The position numbers were made by a program, and so were the translations under genes. A DNA stretch of 64,000 nt from Halictus rubicundus (Eukaryota; Arthropoda; Insecta; Hymenoptera; Halictidae): assembly GCF_050948215.1 (NCBI RefSeq), contig NC_135152.1, positions 1,832,310 through 1,896,309 of the forward strand, given 5' to 3'. This document shows, piece after piece, positions 49,602-60,626 of the stretch (the stretch's first letter is position 1; each line of letters opens with the position of its first letter). The notes below the pieces were generated by a model, which did no database searches, was not told where the DNA came from, and worked only from the letters and a program-made list of their open reading frames with translations.

Positions 49602-49895
49602 CAGAGATGGGCATTATTTGGGATAAAAAATTATTTAAATGAAAATTTGAATAAAAGATACTTTATCTTTATTTGTTATTTGAAGGTTCGAATAAAAAAA
49701 AGCATCTTTATTGGACGAGTATCGGATAAATAATTTTATTCGTCGAGAATTTATCCGACGAATAAAGATAATTTTTTCTATTCGAAGCGGATTTATTCGA
49801 ACTTCGAATAATTTTTTCATCTTTTATCTGTATCTTTTATTCGAAGGCTTCGAATAAATCTTCGAATAACTTTTGCCGAGCGCCGAGCTTCAAAG
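49602..49895. mobile_element. TTCGAA-rich hAT-like repeat, copy 1
   Basis: Begins CAGAGATGGGCA, a start typical of hAT elements, continues with many TTCGAATAA/TTATTCGAA palindromes and ends GCCGAGCGCCGAGC. Related copies are at 58278 and 60069. The right terminus does not mirror the left, so the class is tentative. Confidence 0.6.
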
Positions 49896-50195
49896 ACCCA
49901 GCAAGGACGGACGACATACAATGTAAGCGAATGGAGAATCGCGCACGTATGAAAGTTTAAACTTTTAGATTTTTCAATATATCCTCATGAAATTGTGACG
50001 AGCGAATGGAGGTGATTTTCCTGATGAAAATGAGGTCAAATTCGAGTGTAATCGAACAAGTTTCACTGATACCTAATGTTACGATAAAAATTACAATCTC
50101 ATTAAAGACAGTCCAAATGATGTCGTGTTTGCACTCATTTTGATCGGAACAAGCTCTACAACTCATTCGTCTTAACAATATTGTTCTGATTAAAA
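49896..50195. other. unassigned sequence in repeat island
   Basis: 300 bp with no gene or match seen. It is bounded by a hAT-like repeat and a palindrome-arm copy, so it is probably also repeat-derived. Confidence 0.35.
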
Positions 50196-50790
50196 ACATA
50201 AAAGCATAAAAATCTTATGGTGCTGAGGTGGAAAAAATATTTATTCATGAAAGAAAATTTTTTTTAATTAATAATAACAGTAGCTATATATATGAAAAAA
50301 TTTAAGATAGTGTTGATGACAATGGTCGCTTTTAAACTTCGATATGAGATCTGTATTTGTTCGAATTTTTCCGGATTTTCCATTTTTTACAACTAAAGTT
50401 TGCAACTACAAACTTGGAAAAAAAAAATAAAATACGTATCATTACAATTAATATTATTCTTAATTTATATTAATTAGAGATTTTGTACACAAGATTTACA
50501 TGTTAGTTACATATTTCATATACAACAATTAAGCTGTACGTTCTAATCCTGGTTAAAAAAATAATGTGCGTTCAGTTTTATGCTAAAAGACTGACCGGTT
50601 CTGTCCCAGGAAAGACTGACCGGTTCTGTGCCATGCTAAAAGACTGACCGGTTCTGTTCTAGGAAAGACTGACCGGTTCTGTGCCATGCTAAGGCTGAGC
50701 AGATGTCAGCACTATATCGGGAACGCCGAAAACCCGGGCGTGAGCACTCTCATTCCTCTCTGCTGGTGAGCACTCTCCTGTCCTCTCTGC
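50196..50790. repeat. third copy of the palindrome arm
   Basis: Same orientation as the left arm: it matches from about 44131, passes through the pre-insertion site without BEL, and continues to the GC-rich centre CGGGCGTGAGCACT. Near 50587-50695 the motif GACTGACCGGTTCTG occurs four times in tandem; the palindrome arms have two or three. The opposite arm is missing. Confidence 0.8.
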
Positions 50791-50792
50791 CT

Positions 50793-51609
50793 TGTTGCGT
50801 CACCGTGTGGTGGGATGGGGACTTTTGGTGTGGGTTCGGGTGCCCGTGGAGCGCTGAAGCGCTCTGCTCGTGGAGGTTCACAAATAACTTTGTACACAGA
50901 GTTAAATAGCGAAAATAATTGTTAGAGATTTATTTAGAAAGTCTTGGAGATGTAACTCCTTCGGTTCTATAATGAGTTCTGTCGTCCTGGAGCTTCGAAT
51001 CCCTTTTTTAGCTTCTTCCTTCTCGCTTCCTTAGCCAATAGGAAAATTGGGATCTTCTGGCTAGGCGTTGATTCGTCGGATCACTCGTCTTCCGGTTGCT
51101 GCTTGATGGTGATTGGCAGTGGATGGATCTTAATAGCGCACGCACGGGGGTGGGGTACGCATGAGGGTGAAGCCCCGCCAAAACAAGGGACGTGGGGCCA
51201 TGTGGGACCGAACGAGCGAGAGGTCCGAGGGAGTTCCAAGAGGTCCTTGACTCGGAATTTATGACCTCTTGTCCTTAACTGATTCCGGACTTCGACTATC
51301 CCTAATTTATGTAGAATTGGAGAAGCTACTCTAAGAGGCTGCGTGACTTTCTCTAAATTCCTCAATTAGTCTCGCCGACTCGAATTTCGTCAAGGATCTC
51401 TATGGAACTCTCCCGGTCTTTCTTTACCTACTCTAAACTATCGCGCCCAAATAAAATACGTATGTATGAAATACGCGATTACATCTTATATTTAAATTCC
51501 CCTCTCCGCGCCATTAATCGATGCATATATATATATATATCTAGCTATGGTCGCGTGGTCAACTGGCCACGCTACAGCCTATACCCCTGTGCTTTCACCA
51601 GCCGTCACA
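50793..51609 (-). repeat. possible solo LTR
   Basis: Read on the minus strand it begins TGTGACGGCTGGTG, a start common in insect Ty3/Gypsy LTRs, and could end GACGCAACA. It has no ORF of note and no matching flanking duplication. Both ends are guesses. Confidence 0.3.
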
Positions 51610-51876
51610 GAACACAACTTATTTTACGCATGCGCACGGAAAATTGGTTTCGAAAAATGAAGTTTCGTATCTGGTAAAGTAATCTGTGACACAAAACATG
51701 TGCAATTCGTATGTTTAGAATGGCGCCAACGTACGATGATTCTGACAGGTTTTGTACACGTGACAGTTTCTTATTATCAAAGTTAAACAGCAAAATTTCG
51801 ATTTTGTTGAATTAACTAAATGTTAAAGTAGTAACGAGGTTGCACGATTAAGAGTGTTTAATAGTATATAACGATT

Positions 51877-53712
51877 ATGGAAGAAAAAAGCCTAGTTGAA
51901 GAGGATAATGAAGATGGTGAAAAACTTATTACTATGTTATTTACAAAAATTGTACATTTCGAGAAAGGGGAATTGGAACTTAATATATTTGTATTTTCAG
52001 AGTCCGACAATGTTGTTGACCTTAAAAATAGAATACCATTATTAAAAGAGTTATTTCATATACATGGAAAAGTTGGAGAAGGGACATTCAGTTCTGTGTT
52101 TCTAGCTACGCTGAAATCTTCTAATGGATCTAAAAAGTTTGCATTGAAACATTTAGTTCCTACTCGTCATCCTGAAAAGATTGAACGTGAATTATTATGT
52201 ATGCAACAAATAGGGTAATGAATACATGAAATTTTTATTATAATTCATTATAAATTAATATGAAAATATAGTTATACAAATGTGCTTGCTATCAGATAAT
52301 GATGAACTAAATTGTATTTTCAGTGGTAAAGATTATGTGGTTGGATTAGATCTGTGTTTGCGAAATTTTGAGACAGTGGTTTTTGTAATGCCATATATGA
52401 GACATGACAAATTTTCGGTATATTAGTATCTATATTTCAATAAAGTGTATATTATTCTATATGTAAGAGTTATAATTCAATAATACTTTAACGATAACTG
52501 TTAATAGGACTATGTACAAAATATGACTGTCCAAGAAACAAAGGATTATATGATAGCATTATTGACTGCATTGCGAAGAGTCCATCAATTTAATATTATA
52601 CATCGGGATGTGAAACCTAACAACTTTTTATATGATAGATGCAATAAAAGGTGACTATTCATAACTTCTTTCTGCATAAGATATATATTAAGTAAAATTA
52701 ATATTTTAACTCCTTATTTCCTATAGATACTTGCTAGTTGATTTTGGATTAGCACAAGAATATGTTGCTGAAGATAAATCGTCTAATGTTGCATTAACTA
52801 GTTCTAGTGTACAATCCATCAAACGAAAAAGATCGGATGAAGTAAAGTATTGATTATTAAAAATTGTAAGATAATATTAATATTTATATAATACATCACA
52901 TTTTATATGTTTCAGAATTGCTTAAATCAATCTTTAATTTCAAAAAAGAAAGAAACAGCAGAGAAATGTCATTGTTTTGGGAAACCTAAAGTTTGTTCGA
53001 TATGTACGTTGAGACCAGAACAAGCAGCTCCAAGAGCTGGTACTCCTGGATTTCGTGCACCCGAGGTTTTATTGAAATATCCTTCACAAACCCAAGCAAT
53101 CGACATTTGGGCAAGTGGAGTAATGATGCTATGTATTCTTAGCAGTACGCAACCATTTTTTCATTCTCCAGACGATTGTACAGCTTTAGCAGAAATAACA
53201 ACTATATTTGGATCAAATAAAATGCAACAATGTGCACATAAACTAGGTATTGTTATAACAAATGTTAAATTTCATTTATTACAAAATATTTTGTTTCACT
53301 TCTGATTTTATTTTATTTATTTTTCACGTTTTATGTATTTCTTTGCTGATCTAGGGAAAAAGATTATCTTTTGCGAAGATATACCAGGCACTGATATTGT
53401 ATCTTTATGTCAGAAGTTAAAAAAGAGAAATAAAGGTTCATTGAATAATAGTAGTGATTGTAGTAGCATGTATAAGAAGGTATTTTAATTTATTATTTAT
53501 TGATAAGTATAATTGAGAACTAAGCATAGGAAATAATGAAAAAAAATGTATAACATTATATTATTTTGTACATTTCAATATTTTTTAAGGCATCATTGGA
53601 TATCCAATTCCCAAAAGAAGCTTATCATCTTTTATTAAGATTGTTGGACTTAGATTACAAAACACGACTTACTGCGGATCAAGCATTGCAACATCCATTC
53701 TTAAAGTTATAG
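51877..53712 (+). CDS. Cdc7: Cdc7 kinase, catalytic subunit of DDK
   Basis: The S-phase Ser/Thr kinase that, with Dbf4, phosphorylates MCM to fire replication origins. Exons are 51877-52214, 52324-52417, 52508-52650, 52727-52841, 52916-53246, 53355-53479 and 53590-53712, joining exactly to 422 residues. Kinase motifs: Gly loop GKVGEGTFSSVF at 64-75, catalytic Lys91 (FALKHL), HRDVKPNN from 176, DFG at 197-199, APE at 278-280. Between DFG and APE lies the Cdc7-type insert of about 75 residues, ending in the Cys cluster CHCFGKPKVCSIC, a family hallmark. The insert is shorter than in mammals. An 84-bp in-frame stretch within exon 1 (51917-52000) has splice-like ends and may be an intron or a retained segment. 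The gene converges with UNC-45 and is bracketed by inverted copies of repeat A. Confidence 0.92.
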
Positions 53713-54363
53713 CCTTTGTTGCATTACAATAATAACTTATGTTGTTAATTACTTTTTTGGTGGATTGGTATGGAAAAAATATACATTAAAATACAAACAA
53801 GTATAATTACTATTTGATTTTATTACAATTAAAAATATTGTTTAACTTGTACATACTTATATGTATGTATATAAACGTATTCATCTAATAGATGAATATT
53901 TGTATAAAATAAATAATATAGAATTTTAAAAAATAAATAGTTTCGTTTTATTAAGTAACAGTCGTATACAATATTTGATTGTTAATAAATGCAATATATG
54001 CTAGCGACTTGAACAAATCTGAAAAAAGAGTGGGCTCTTTAACGCTAAGTGATCACATTTTATACACACTTTCAAAGTTATAAAACTCGAAAGTTCTGAA
54101 CCAATTGTTCTATAAAAAATTATGACAATATTGTACAGTGTAGAGCAATATTACAGTTATTGATATGAGACAAATGACGTAAAATGTGACTACTTAGCCT
54201 GAAATATCGCACCTACTACTTAAATCTACCTTCATTGCACAGTTTACTATAAAAATTCAATGACACACATCTTTTTAGGCACTTTATGGTATGACGAAAT
54301 TATCATTATTGTTAAAATTATTTCATATTCAATATAAGCGTAATTAAGTGCATACTAAAAAAC
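53713..54363. other. convergent 3' flanks of Cdc7 and UNC-45
   Basis: AT-rich sequence with AATAAA motifs (for example near 53910). No gene was seen. Confidence 0.6.
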
Positions 54364-57300
54364 TTATTCAACGTTTTCTAAGTTATTTGAATCCTGAGGT
54401 GGTTGTTCTTCATTTGTACTTCTAATAAGTTTCCACTCTGCTGCTGCTTCTAATGCACTGCTAGCTATTCCTTTGATTTGTTTATTTTCTGCGGTATCGT
54501 TCTTAGTTAAAGCCATTAAAATTTCCATCACGTCAGTTTCGATTAATTTTGCTGCAACATCCTTAGTGCTTTTGATCATGTTTGAAACAATTACAACACC
54601 TCTATGTTGTAAATCAAGATTTGGATTAGCAAGTAAAAATCGTAATGATTCTAACCAATCCTTTGAATCAAATATTTTAATACAGGATTTCTTGCTAACT
54701 GATGTCAACATCGCTAACGCTCCTGCCGCTGCCAAACTTGTATCCACATCTTCATCTTCGCAAAGAATTACTAGATATTTAACTCTGTCATTTTCTTGTT
54801 CATAATATTTTATAGTATCTTCACACATCATCAAGTTATTCACAACCTGTGTGGACGCACGTTTCAGCATATCATGATCCTCAAACATATAGTTCTCTAT
54901 TTTTTGAAAACCTCCTTCCTTTAATATTCGTTTTCTAATACTATCATTAATACCCGCCAAATTACATAGAGCCATTAAAGCTTCAAAGTTTTCAAGGGCG
55001 GAACATTCTTGATTTAAAAGGTTTATGAAAGGTCGAACTACTTCCATCATTCTTTGGCCAGGGAAAGCAACCTCTGGATTGATCGTAATCCCTAAACGTG
55101 CAAGGGCTTGAGATGCTTGTTTCTTTCCTTTTTCAGTTCCCTCTAAAGCCAATGGCAAAAGAGCTTTCGCTCCACCCTGTTGAACAACAATACCTCTGAC
55201 TTCATGTTGACTACAAATTGCATTGAAAACACGTGCTATTAACTCCCTGCTGTTTTGACTTTCCGTTTTAGAAAGACTAACCAGCGCGCTGGTAACACCA
55301 GCTTTAGCTAGTGCAATTTCTCTTTTTCTCACAAAATCAATGTCGTCAAGTTCATGTTCCTCGGGTATATGATGTTTTGCAAATTTTGCTAATTCCACCA
55401 TTTCTGGTATAATTTCTTGTTTATCATAAGCATTACACAAATTGACTAATGTCGTAACAACACCATAGATTACAGACTGATCTCCAGTTTTAGCAAGTTC
55501 TATCATTGCTTTGACCGCTTCGCCATCTTCGATAAGCTTTTCTTTAACTTGAGCGTCAAAAGTAAGGTATGACAGTCCTTCTACTGCCCATTTCCTCATA
55601 TCTTTCTGTTTCTTGGGATTAATTAAGAACCTCCGACAAGCTTCTGCTAATCTCGTTGTTGCGCCATCCGCAAATGGTCTAATTGTGGCATCTGAGCCAC
55701 CTGAACTGCTCAGCTTACACAAGCCTACTAATGCACGTACTTTGATAGAATCATCTTTAGATTGATATAATTTTTTCAGAATATTCACTCCTTGATTTAT
55801 AATTGCAGTAGCTTTGTCTTTCTTAGATGCAGCAGCAACTATACATTCACAGGCAACTTTTTGTTGTAGTACATCGTCTGTACCAGCCATTACAAGTATC
55901 ATTTCTAAGATACCTTCTCTAGCAATCACTGTGTTTCCAACATCCAATGGACCAAGCAATAATGTTGTTATAGCAACTACAACACGGACCTTTTCGAAAC
56001 ACAAATAAACTTATTAGAAGCATATTTTCCCCAATCAAATTTCTGAAAAATGTAAGAGAAAGTTATTCCTTACCTTGGATTCTATATCCGGATCAAGTAA
56101 TTTATCTTTAATAAATTCGTCAATCGCATTTCTGAATTTTTCTTTTGCTGCATCGTAATACATGTTTTCATAAATTCTTGCTAAGCATACACTGGTCACA
56201 GTTCTAGTAGATGGTGTGATCTCCATTGAAGATTCATATTTGTATTCTTCAAGTTCACCAGCTACTTCCATTAAACGTTGTAAGCCACGAAGTTCAACTA
56301 GTCGTTCTGCCCAATTTAATGCATTATAGTGAACGTTGCGTATAATAAGTTCTATAATTGCGTCTCTAGCTAATCCAGAAATAGTTCTACTTGTTACACT
56401 GTATAATAAGCAAGACAAAATGGTATCAATTTGCTTATTATATTTGTCACATAATTCTTTCTTTGGTTTTGTATCTGGTTTATTGTCCATGCCACTGTAA
56501 GTATTGAGTATAGTCTGAAAAACATAGTTTCATATTTAGACATTATTGTTGAATTTGAGTTAATAAAGTAATGCTTTAAATTAATAAAGTAGTACTTTCT
56601 CATATTATACAATATAATAGTAGGCTTACAAACCTGCAAGCAATACTGAGCAGCATTTACTCTTTCTGTAAGTTTACTGTCAATCATTTCCAAATAGCAA
56701 GGTATACCAATATCCTTTAATATAAGTTCAGTCCGGCTAATATTATCTTTAGATAATTCAGCAATGATACGAATTGCAACTGTTATTATTTCCTCATTTT
56801 TTTCAAGTTTTAAAATTTTCATTATTTTACACACAATTCCATCCTTTAACATAATTTCTGCACCTGCCCTTTCCCTGGCAAGGACAAGCAAGTTGTTCAT
56901 TGCTGTTTCTCGATTTTCATTGGTTCCTTTCATTTCAAAAGCTATATCCATCATCTGTGATACCTATAAATAATCCAGTTTATACATTATACTATAATGA
57001 GTTATAGTATAATTTCTCATACCGTATTATGTAATAAGTGTCAATATACAAACCTTGGCACTAATACGAGAATTTTGTTTGTATCTTTCTTGTACAGTCT
57101 CATGTAATCGTGCTGCAATAGGTTGAATCGCTTTATTACCTGGATCAGATGAAATAATATATCTGGCATCACGATATGCCTCTTCGTATCTTTCTAATAC
57201 TTCTAATGCTTGACATCTACGAAATAATGCTTTAGGATCATTTGGGCATATTTTAAGAGATTCATCGCAATCCTTAATGGCTTTATTGTATTCTCCTTGT

Positions 57301-57476
57301 TTTAAATATACTGCAGCACGATTCTTATAATATATAGCCTTTTCATAGTTGTCTTCATTTGTAAGCTTTAAGGCATTCGTGTAACAACTCAATGCTTCTG
57401 ACCAATTTTTTTTATTAAATTCCTCATTACCCTTTTCTTTCCATTGTTGTGCAGTTAAATTCGTTGTTTTTGTCAT
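54364..57476 (-). CDS. unc-45: UNC-45 myosin chaperone
   Basis: A UCS-family co-chaperone that folds the myosin head together with Hsp90. Exons are 57054-57476, 56634-56963, 56074-56514 and 54364-55989, joining exactly to 939 residues, the usual length. Residues 1-115 hold three TPR motifs (KEKGNEEFNKKNWSEALSCY, then AIYYKNRAAVYLKQGEYNKA, then PKALFRRCQALEVLERYEEA), which bind the Hsp90 C-terminus. A central armadillo-repeat region follows and then the UCS domain to the end (including WAVEGLSYLTFDAQVKEKL and HRGVVIVSNMI). The ATG at 57476 is the first in frame. Confidence 0.95.
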
Positions 57477-57968
57477 GTTGAACAATTTTTTAACTAAAAA
57501 ATTGTTTGAACGTATATTTACTTCTCAAACGTGTTTAATAAATAAGAAACAAATATTGATGTATTATAAAACTAAATGAATGACAATTTAGAATTCAAAT
57601 GAACAAAATTGAATAATACACGATAAAAACGTTAATTGAAGATAATTTAACTGTATACTTACTCAACAATAATTTGCACAGAATATGGTAACTTTTTAAA
57701 AAACTTGAGAGCTCACTTTCCACTTTGACTGTCGGCAACACTCTCGGAAGCTTGCGATGTAATACTGAGGTTGATACCGCTTTTGCATCGTGTTAAAAAG
57801 ACTTTAGAAATGTCTGGATGCTGCGAGAGTATTTGGAGTTTATTTTAAACTGTGTTCGCCCCACGAACCGAACGAAAACATAATCGTTGGTTTAAAATAG
57901 GTTTCCTACACACTATAGCAATTTTGTTATTTTTGTTGCAGTACCGTTCAGGTATATACAGTATCAGC
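57477..57968. other. 5' flank of UNC-45
   Basis: Presumed promoter and 5' UTR. AT-rich, and somewhat GC-richer near 57710-57870. Nothing else was recognised. Confidence 0.5.
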
Positions 57969-58045
57969 AGAGAGGAAATGAGAGTGCTCACGCTCGGGGT
58001 TTAGTGTCCCCACTTTTCCTGCATCATCTTTTTAGCCTGGAACAG
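57969..58045. repeat. fragment of the palindrome centre
   Basis: Matches the loop and part of one arm at 48477-48560 with several changes (AGCAGAGAGGAAATGAGAGT and GTGCTCACGCTCGGGG). Confidence 0.7.
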
Positions 58046-58277
58046 AACCTGCACACCGACGAGATATATATAAAGACTGCCAGCCTTACGGGAGAATGTG
58101 TCGCTCGAAAAATACGGTGTTTTCTACCGCCCTCTAGGATAGATTTTGGCTGGAGTAAGAAACAGAAGGCCAACGACAGTATCTCGTCGGTGCAGAAGAC
58201 CACCAAGGAAATTCTCGTCGGTGAGAAGGTGAATCATCACGGACCCATATCGATTATCAAATGTTACATTCTCCAAC
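58046..58277. other. unassigned repeat-island segment with open frame
   Basis: A plus-strand open frame runs through it (58004-58303). The translation, with EIYIKTASLTGECVARKIRC and VQKTTKEILVGEKVNHHGPI, looks protein-like but I do not recognise it. The hexamer-containing string CTCGTCGGTG occurs twice. It is possibly a transposon-derived fragment. Confidence 0.35.
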
Positions 58278-58561
58278 CAGAGTTGGGCAAAATATTTATC
58301 TAAATAAAAATTTCGAATAACGAATAAAAGATAAAAAAATTTTTATTTCCTTATTCGAAGGTTCGAATAGAAAAAGTATCTTTATTCGACGAGTATCGAA
58401 TAAATAATTTTATTCGACGAGAATTTATCCGACGAAAAAAGATAATTTTTTTTATTCGAAGTGGATTTATTCGAACTTCGAATAATTTTTTCATCTTTTA
58501 TCTGTATTTTCTATTCGAAGGCTTCTAATAAATCTTCGAATTACTTACACCGAATTACTTC
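58278..58561. mobile_element. TTCGAA-rich hAT-like repeat, copy 2
   Basis: Begins CAGAGTTGGGCA and has the same TTCGAA palindromes as the copies at 49602 and 60069. It abuts repeat A' directly. Confidence 0.6.
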
Positions 58562-59854
58562 GGTGACCTTACATATTTCTGTAACAGTTCCTGAACACAT
58601 TATCATTCATCTGAAACTGCTTTGTACGACATTACACACGCCACATAATTTTTATTTTCTAATTTTGTCAAAGTAGTATATATAACAGAATCATACAAGT
58701 ATCTACAATTACTTGAAATTCAAAATACAGGGCGTTTCGTTTATCTTGAAAAATTGAAATATCTCGTGAAGGACTGTAAAAAAAGGACTTTAAAAGAATG
58801 TTTAGATAACAGGTGGGCTGTCCTTCCAAAAGGCACCTGTGGCCGATCGAGATGAAACTTGGTGAGTCTGTAAAACTCAAAATTCTGAATAACTTTTTCC
58901 TATACACGTAACCGCGGCTCAGCCATAGTTTCGGAGATATTCGCGGAAAACTGCAGCTACTACTACATCGAATTTTGCCTATACGTGCACGTCCGAGGTG
59001 TGCGTATTGTGTTTCCCCGGTGCTTTTCGGAAGTACAGCCGGAGGTATAATTCAAGTTAGTTGGGGTTAGGTCGTTGAGGGGCGCAGTCGACTCAATGAT
59101 CTGTTTATGTTTCTTCCGCTAGAAATGCGATACGCATGTCTCGGACGTGCACGTATAGGAATATCTCCGAAACTATGTCTGAGCCGCGGTTACATATATA
59201 GGAAAAAGTTGTTCAGAATGTTGAGTTTTACATACCCTCCAAGTTTCATCTCGATCGGCCACCGGTGCCTTTTGGAATAATATCCAAAAATTGTTTAGTA
59301 CAAAGAGGAATATAATCCGGTGTAAGTTAAGAAGTAATATCATTGACTAAGTTAAGAAATAATATCATTGATCGAAAAGCAAAAAATCATTTATTACATA
59401 GGAATGCAGATATCGGTAGAAATACGGATACAGTAAATTATCGTTGTAAATCACTACCGCCGTTCTTTTCACTGACACTCATACGAATCGGTGGTTCTCG
59501 CCGAGCGTACCATTTGAAATACACAGGGCACGCTGGAAACCTAAGAGTCATCCCGCGTGAAAGCCATAAGAAACGTATGGCATACCAAAATGACTGGCAT
59601 TCAAACGGAGAGAATATCCGTCTCCGATATAAGGTTGCACGGAGAAGCGGACAGCGAAACTCGAGATCCGTCGTCGCCGAGGAGTCGGCCACACATTGTC
59701 GGCTATATCGGTGTGAGATCAGAAGACCACTACTAATTCAATTAAAAAACATCTTTATTTTTCGTTATTCTTTTATGAGACTTTCACCAATATATTTGTG
59801 GCATTTTTCTGGTTAAAATGAAACCAAATATGATATAATTCCGATGATATTTAC
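58562..59854. repeat. repeat A', right inverted copy
   Basis: Reverse complement of 42384-43652. By eye the differences are a few single bases and one block: 59036-59092 (about 57 bp) replaces nine bases of the other copy (43169-43177). This near-identity implies a recent duplication or gene conversion. Confidence 0.85.
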
Positions 59855-59927
59855 TTGTGTAACAAGCGATAAAAGTTTCGAACACAGAGAAGGACAACGT
59901 ATGGGAAGGAAAGAGCCGCGAAGAGTA

Positions 59928-60068
59928 TATATAACAGAATCATACAAGTGTCTACAATTACTTGAAATCCAAAATACACTGCGTTTCTTCCTCTGCGACT
60001 GTAAAAAAAGGACTTTAAAAGAATGTTTAGATAACAGGTGGGCTGTCCTTCCAAAAGGCACCTGTGGC
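59928..60068. repeat. partial third copy of repeat A
   Basis: Matches 58673-58847, with an internal deletion and a few changes, in the same orientation as A'. It ends at the hAT-like repeat that starts at 60069. Confidence 0.75.
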
Positions 60069-60330
60069 CAGAGTTGGGCATTTATTAGATAAAAAATTAT
60101 TTAAATAACGATTCGAATAAAAGATACTTTATCTTTATTCGTTATTCGAAGGTTCGAATAAAAAAAGTATCTTTATTCGACGAGTATCAGATAAATAATT
60201 TTATCCGACGAATAAAGATAATTTTTTTTATTCGAACTTCGAATAATTTTTTCATCTTTTATCTGTATCTTTTATTTGAAGGCTTCGAATAAATCTTCGA
60301 ATAACTTTTGCCGAGCGCCGAGCATCAAAG
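60069..60330. mobile_element. TTCGAA-rich hAT-like repeat, copy 3
   Basis: Begins CAGAGTTGGGCA, ends GCCGAGCGCCGAGC followed by ATCAAAG, as copy 1 does with one change. The Gypsy element begins next to it. Confidence 0.6.
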
Positions 60331-60626
60331 GGAGTCAACGATACTCCCTACACCACCCCCCTCGCCAGTAATGGCGGGTGAGACGCAGACTGACATGCCA
60401 ATTCTGCTCTTTGGTTATAACTATAATATCGCGCTATATATATAAACAAAATATAAACATATATACATAACTCCACGGTGCTATAACTACGAAATATATA
60501 CAAACGACTATTTAAACTTTGCAGGAACACGAACTTAGATGTAAACATAATATTTATCGGTAAACAGGAAAATTGCTCTGTCTTTGGGAGGCTCTAGCTG
60601 GTATTGCACATGATGGTTCGGTACCA

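Noticed and set aside
49602..49895. TTCGAATAA repeats considered as a CRISPR-like array
   Set aside because: There are no uniform repeats separated by unique spacers, and the setting is an animal genome.
59041..59080. GGGGTTAGG string considered as telomeric repeat
   Set aside because: Only one TTAGG-like unit is present, within a 57-bp filler block.
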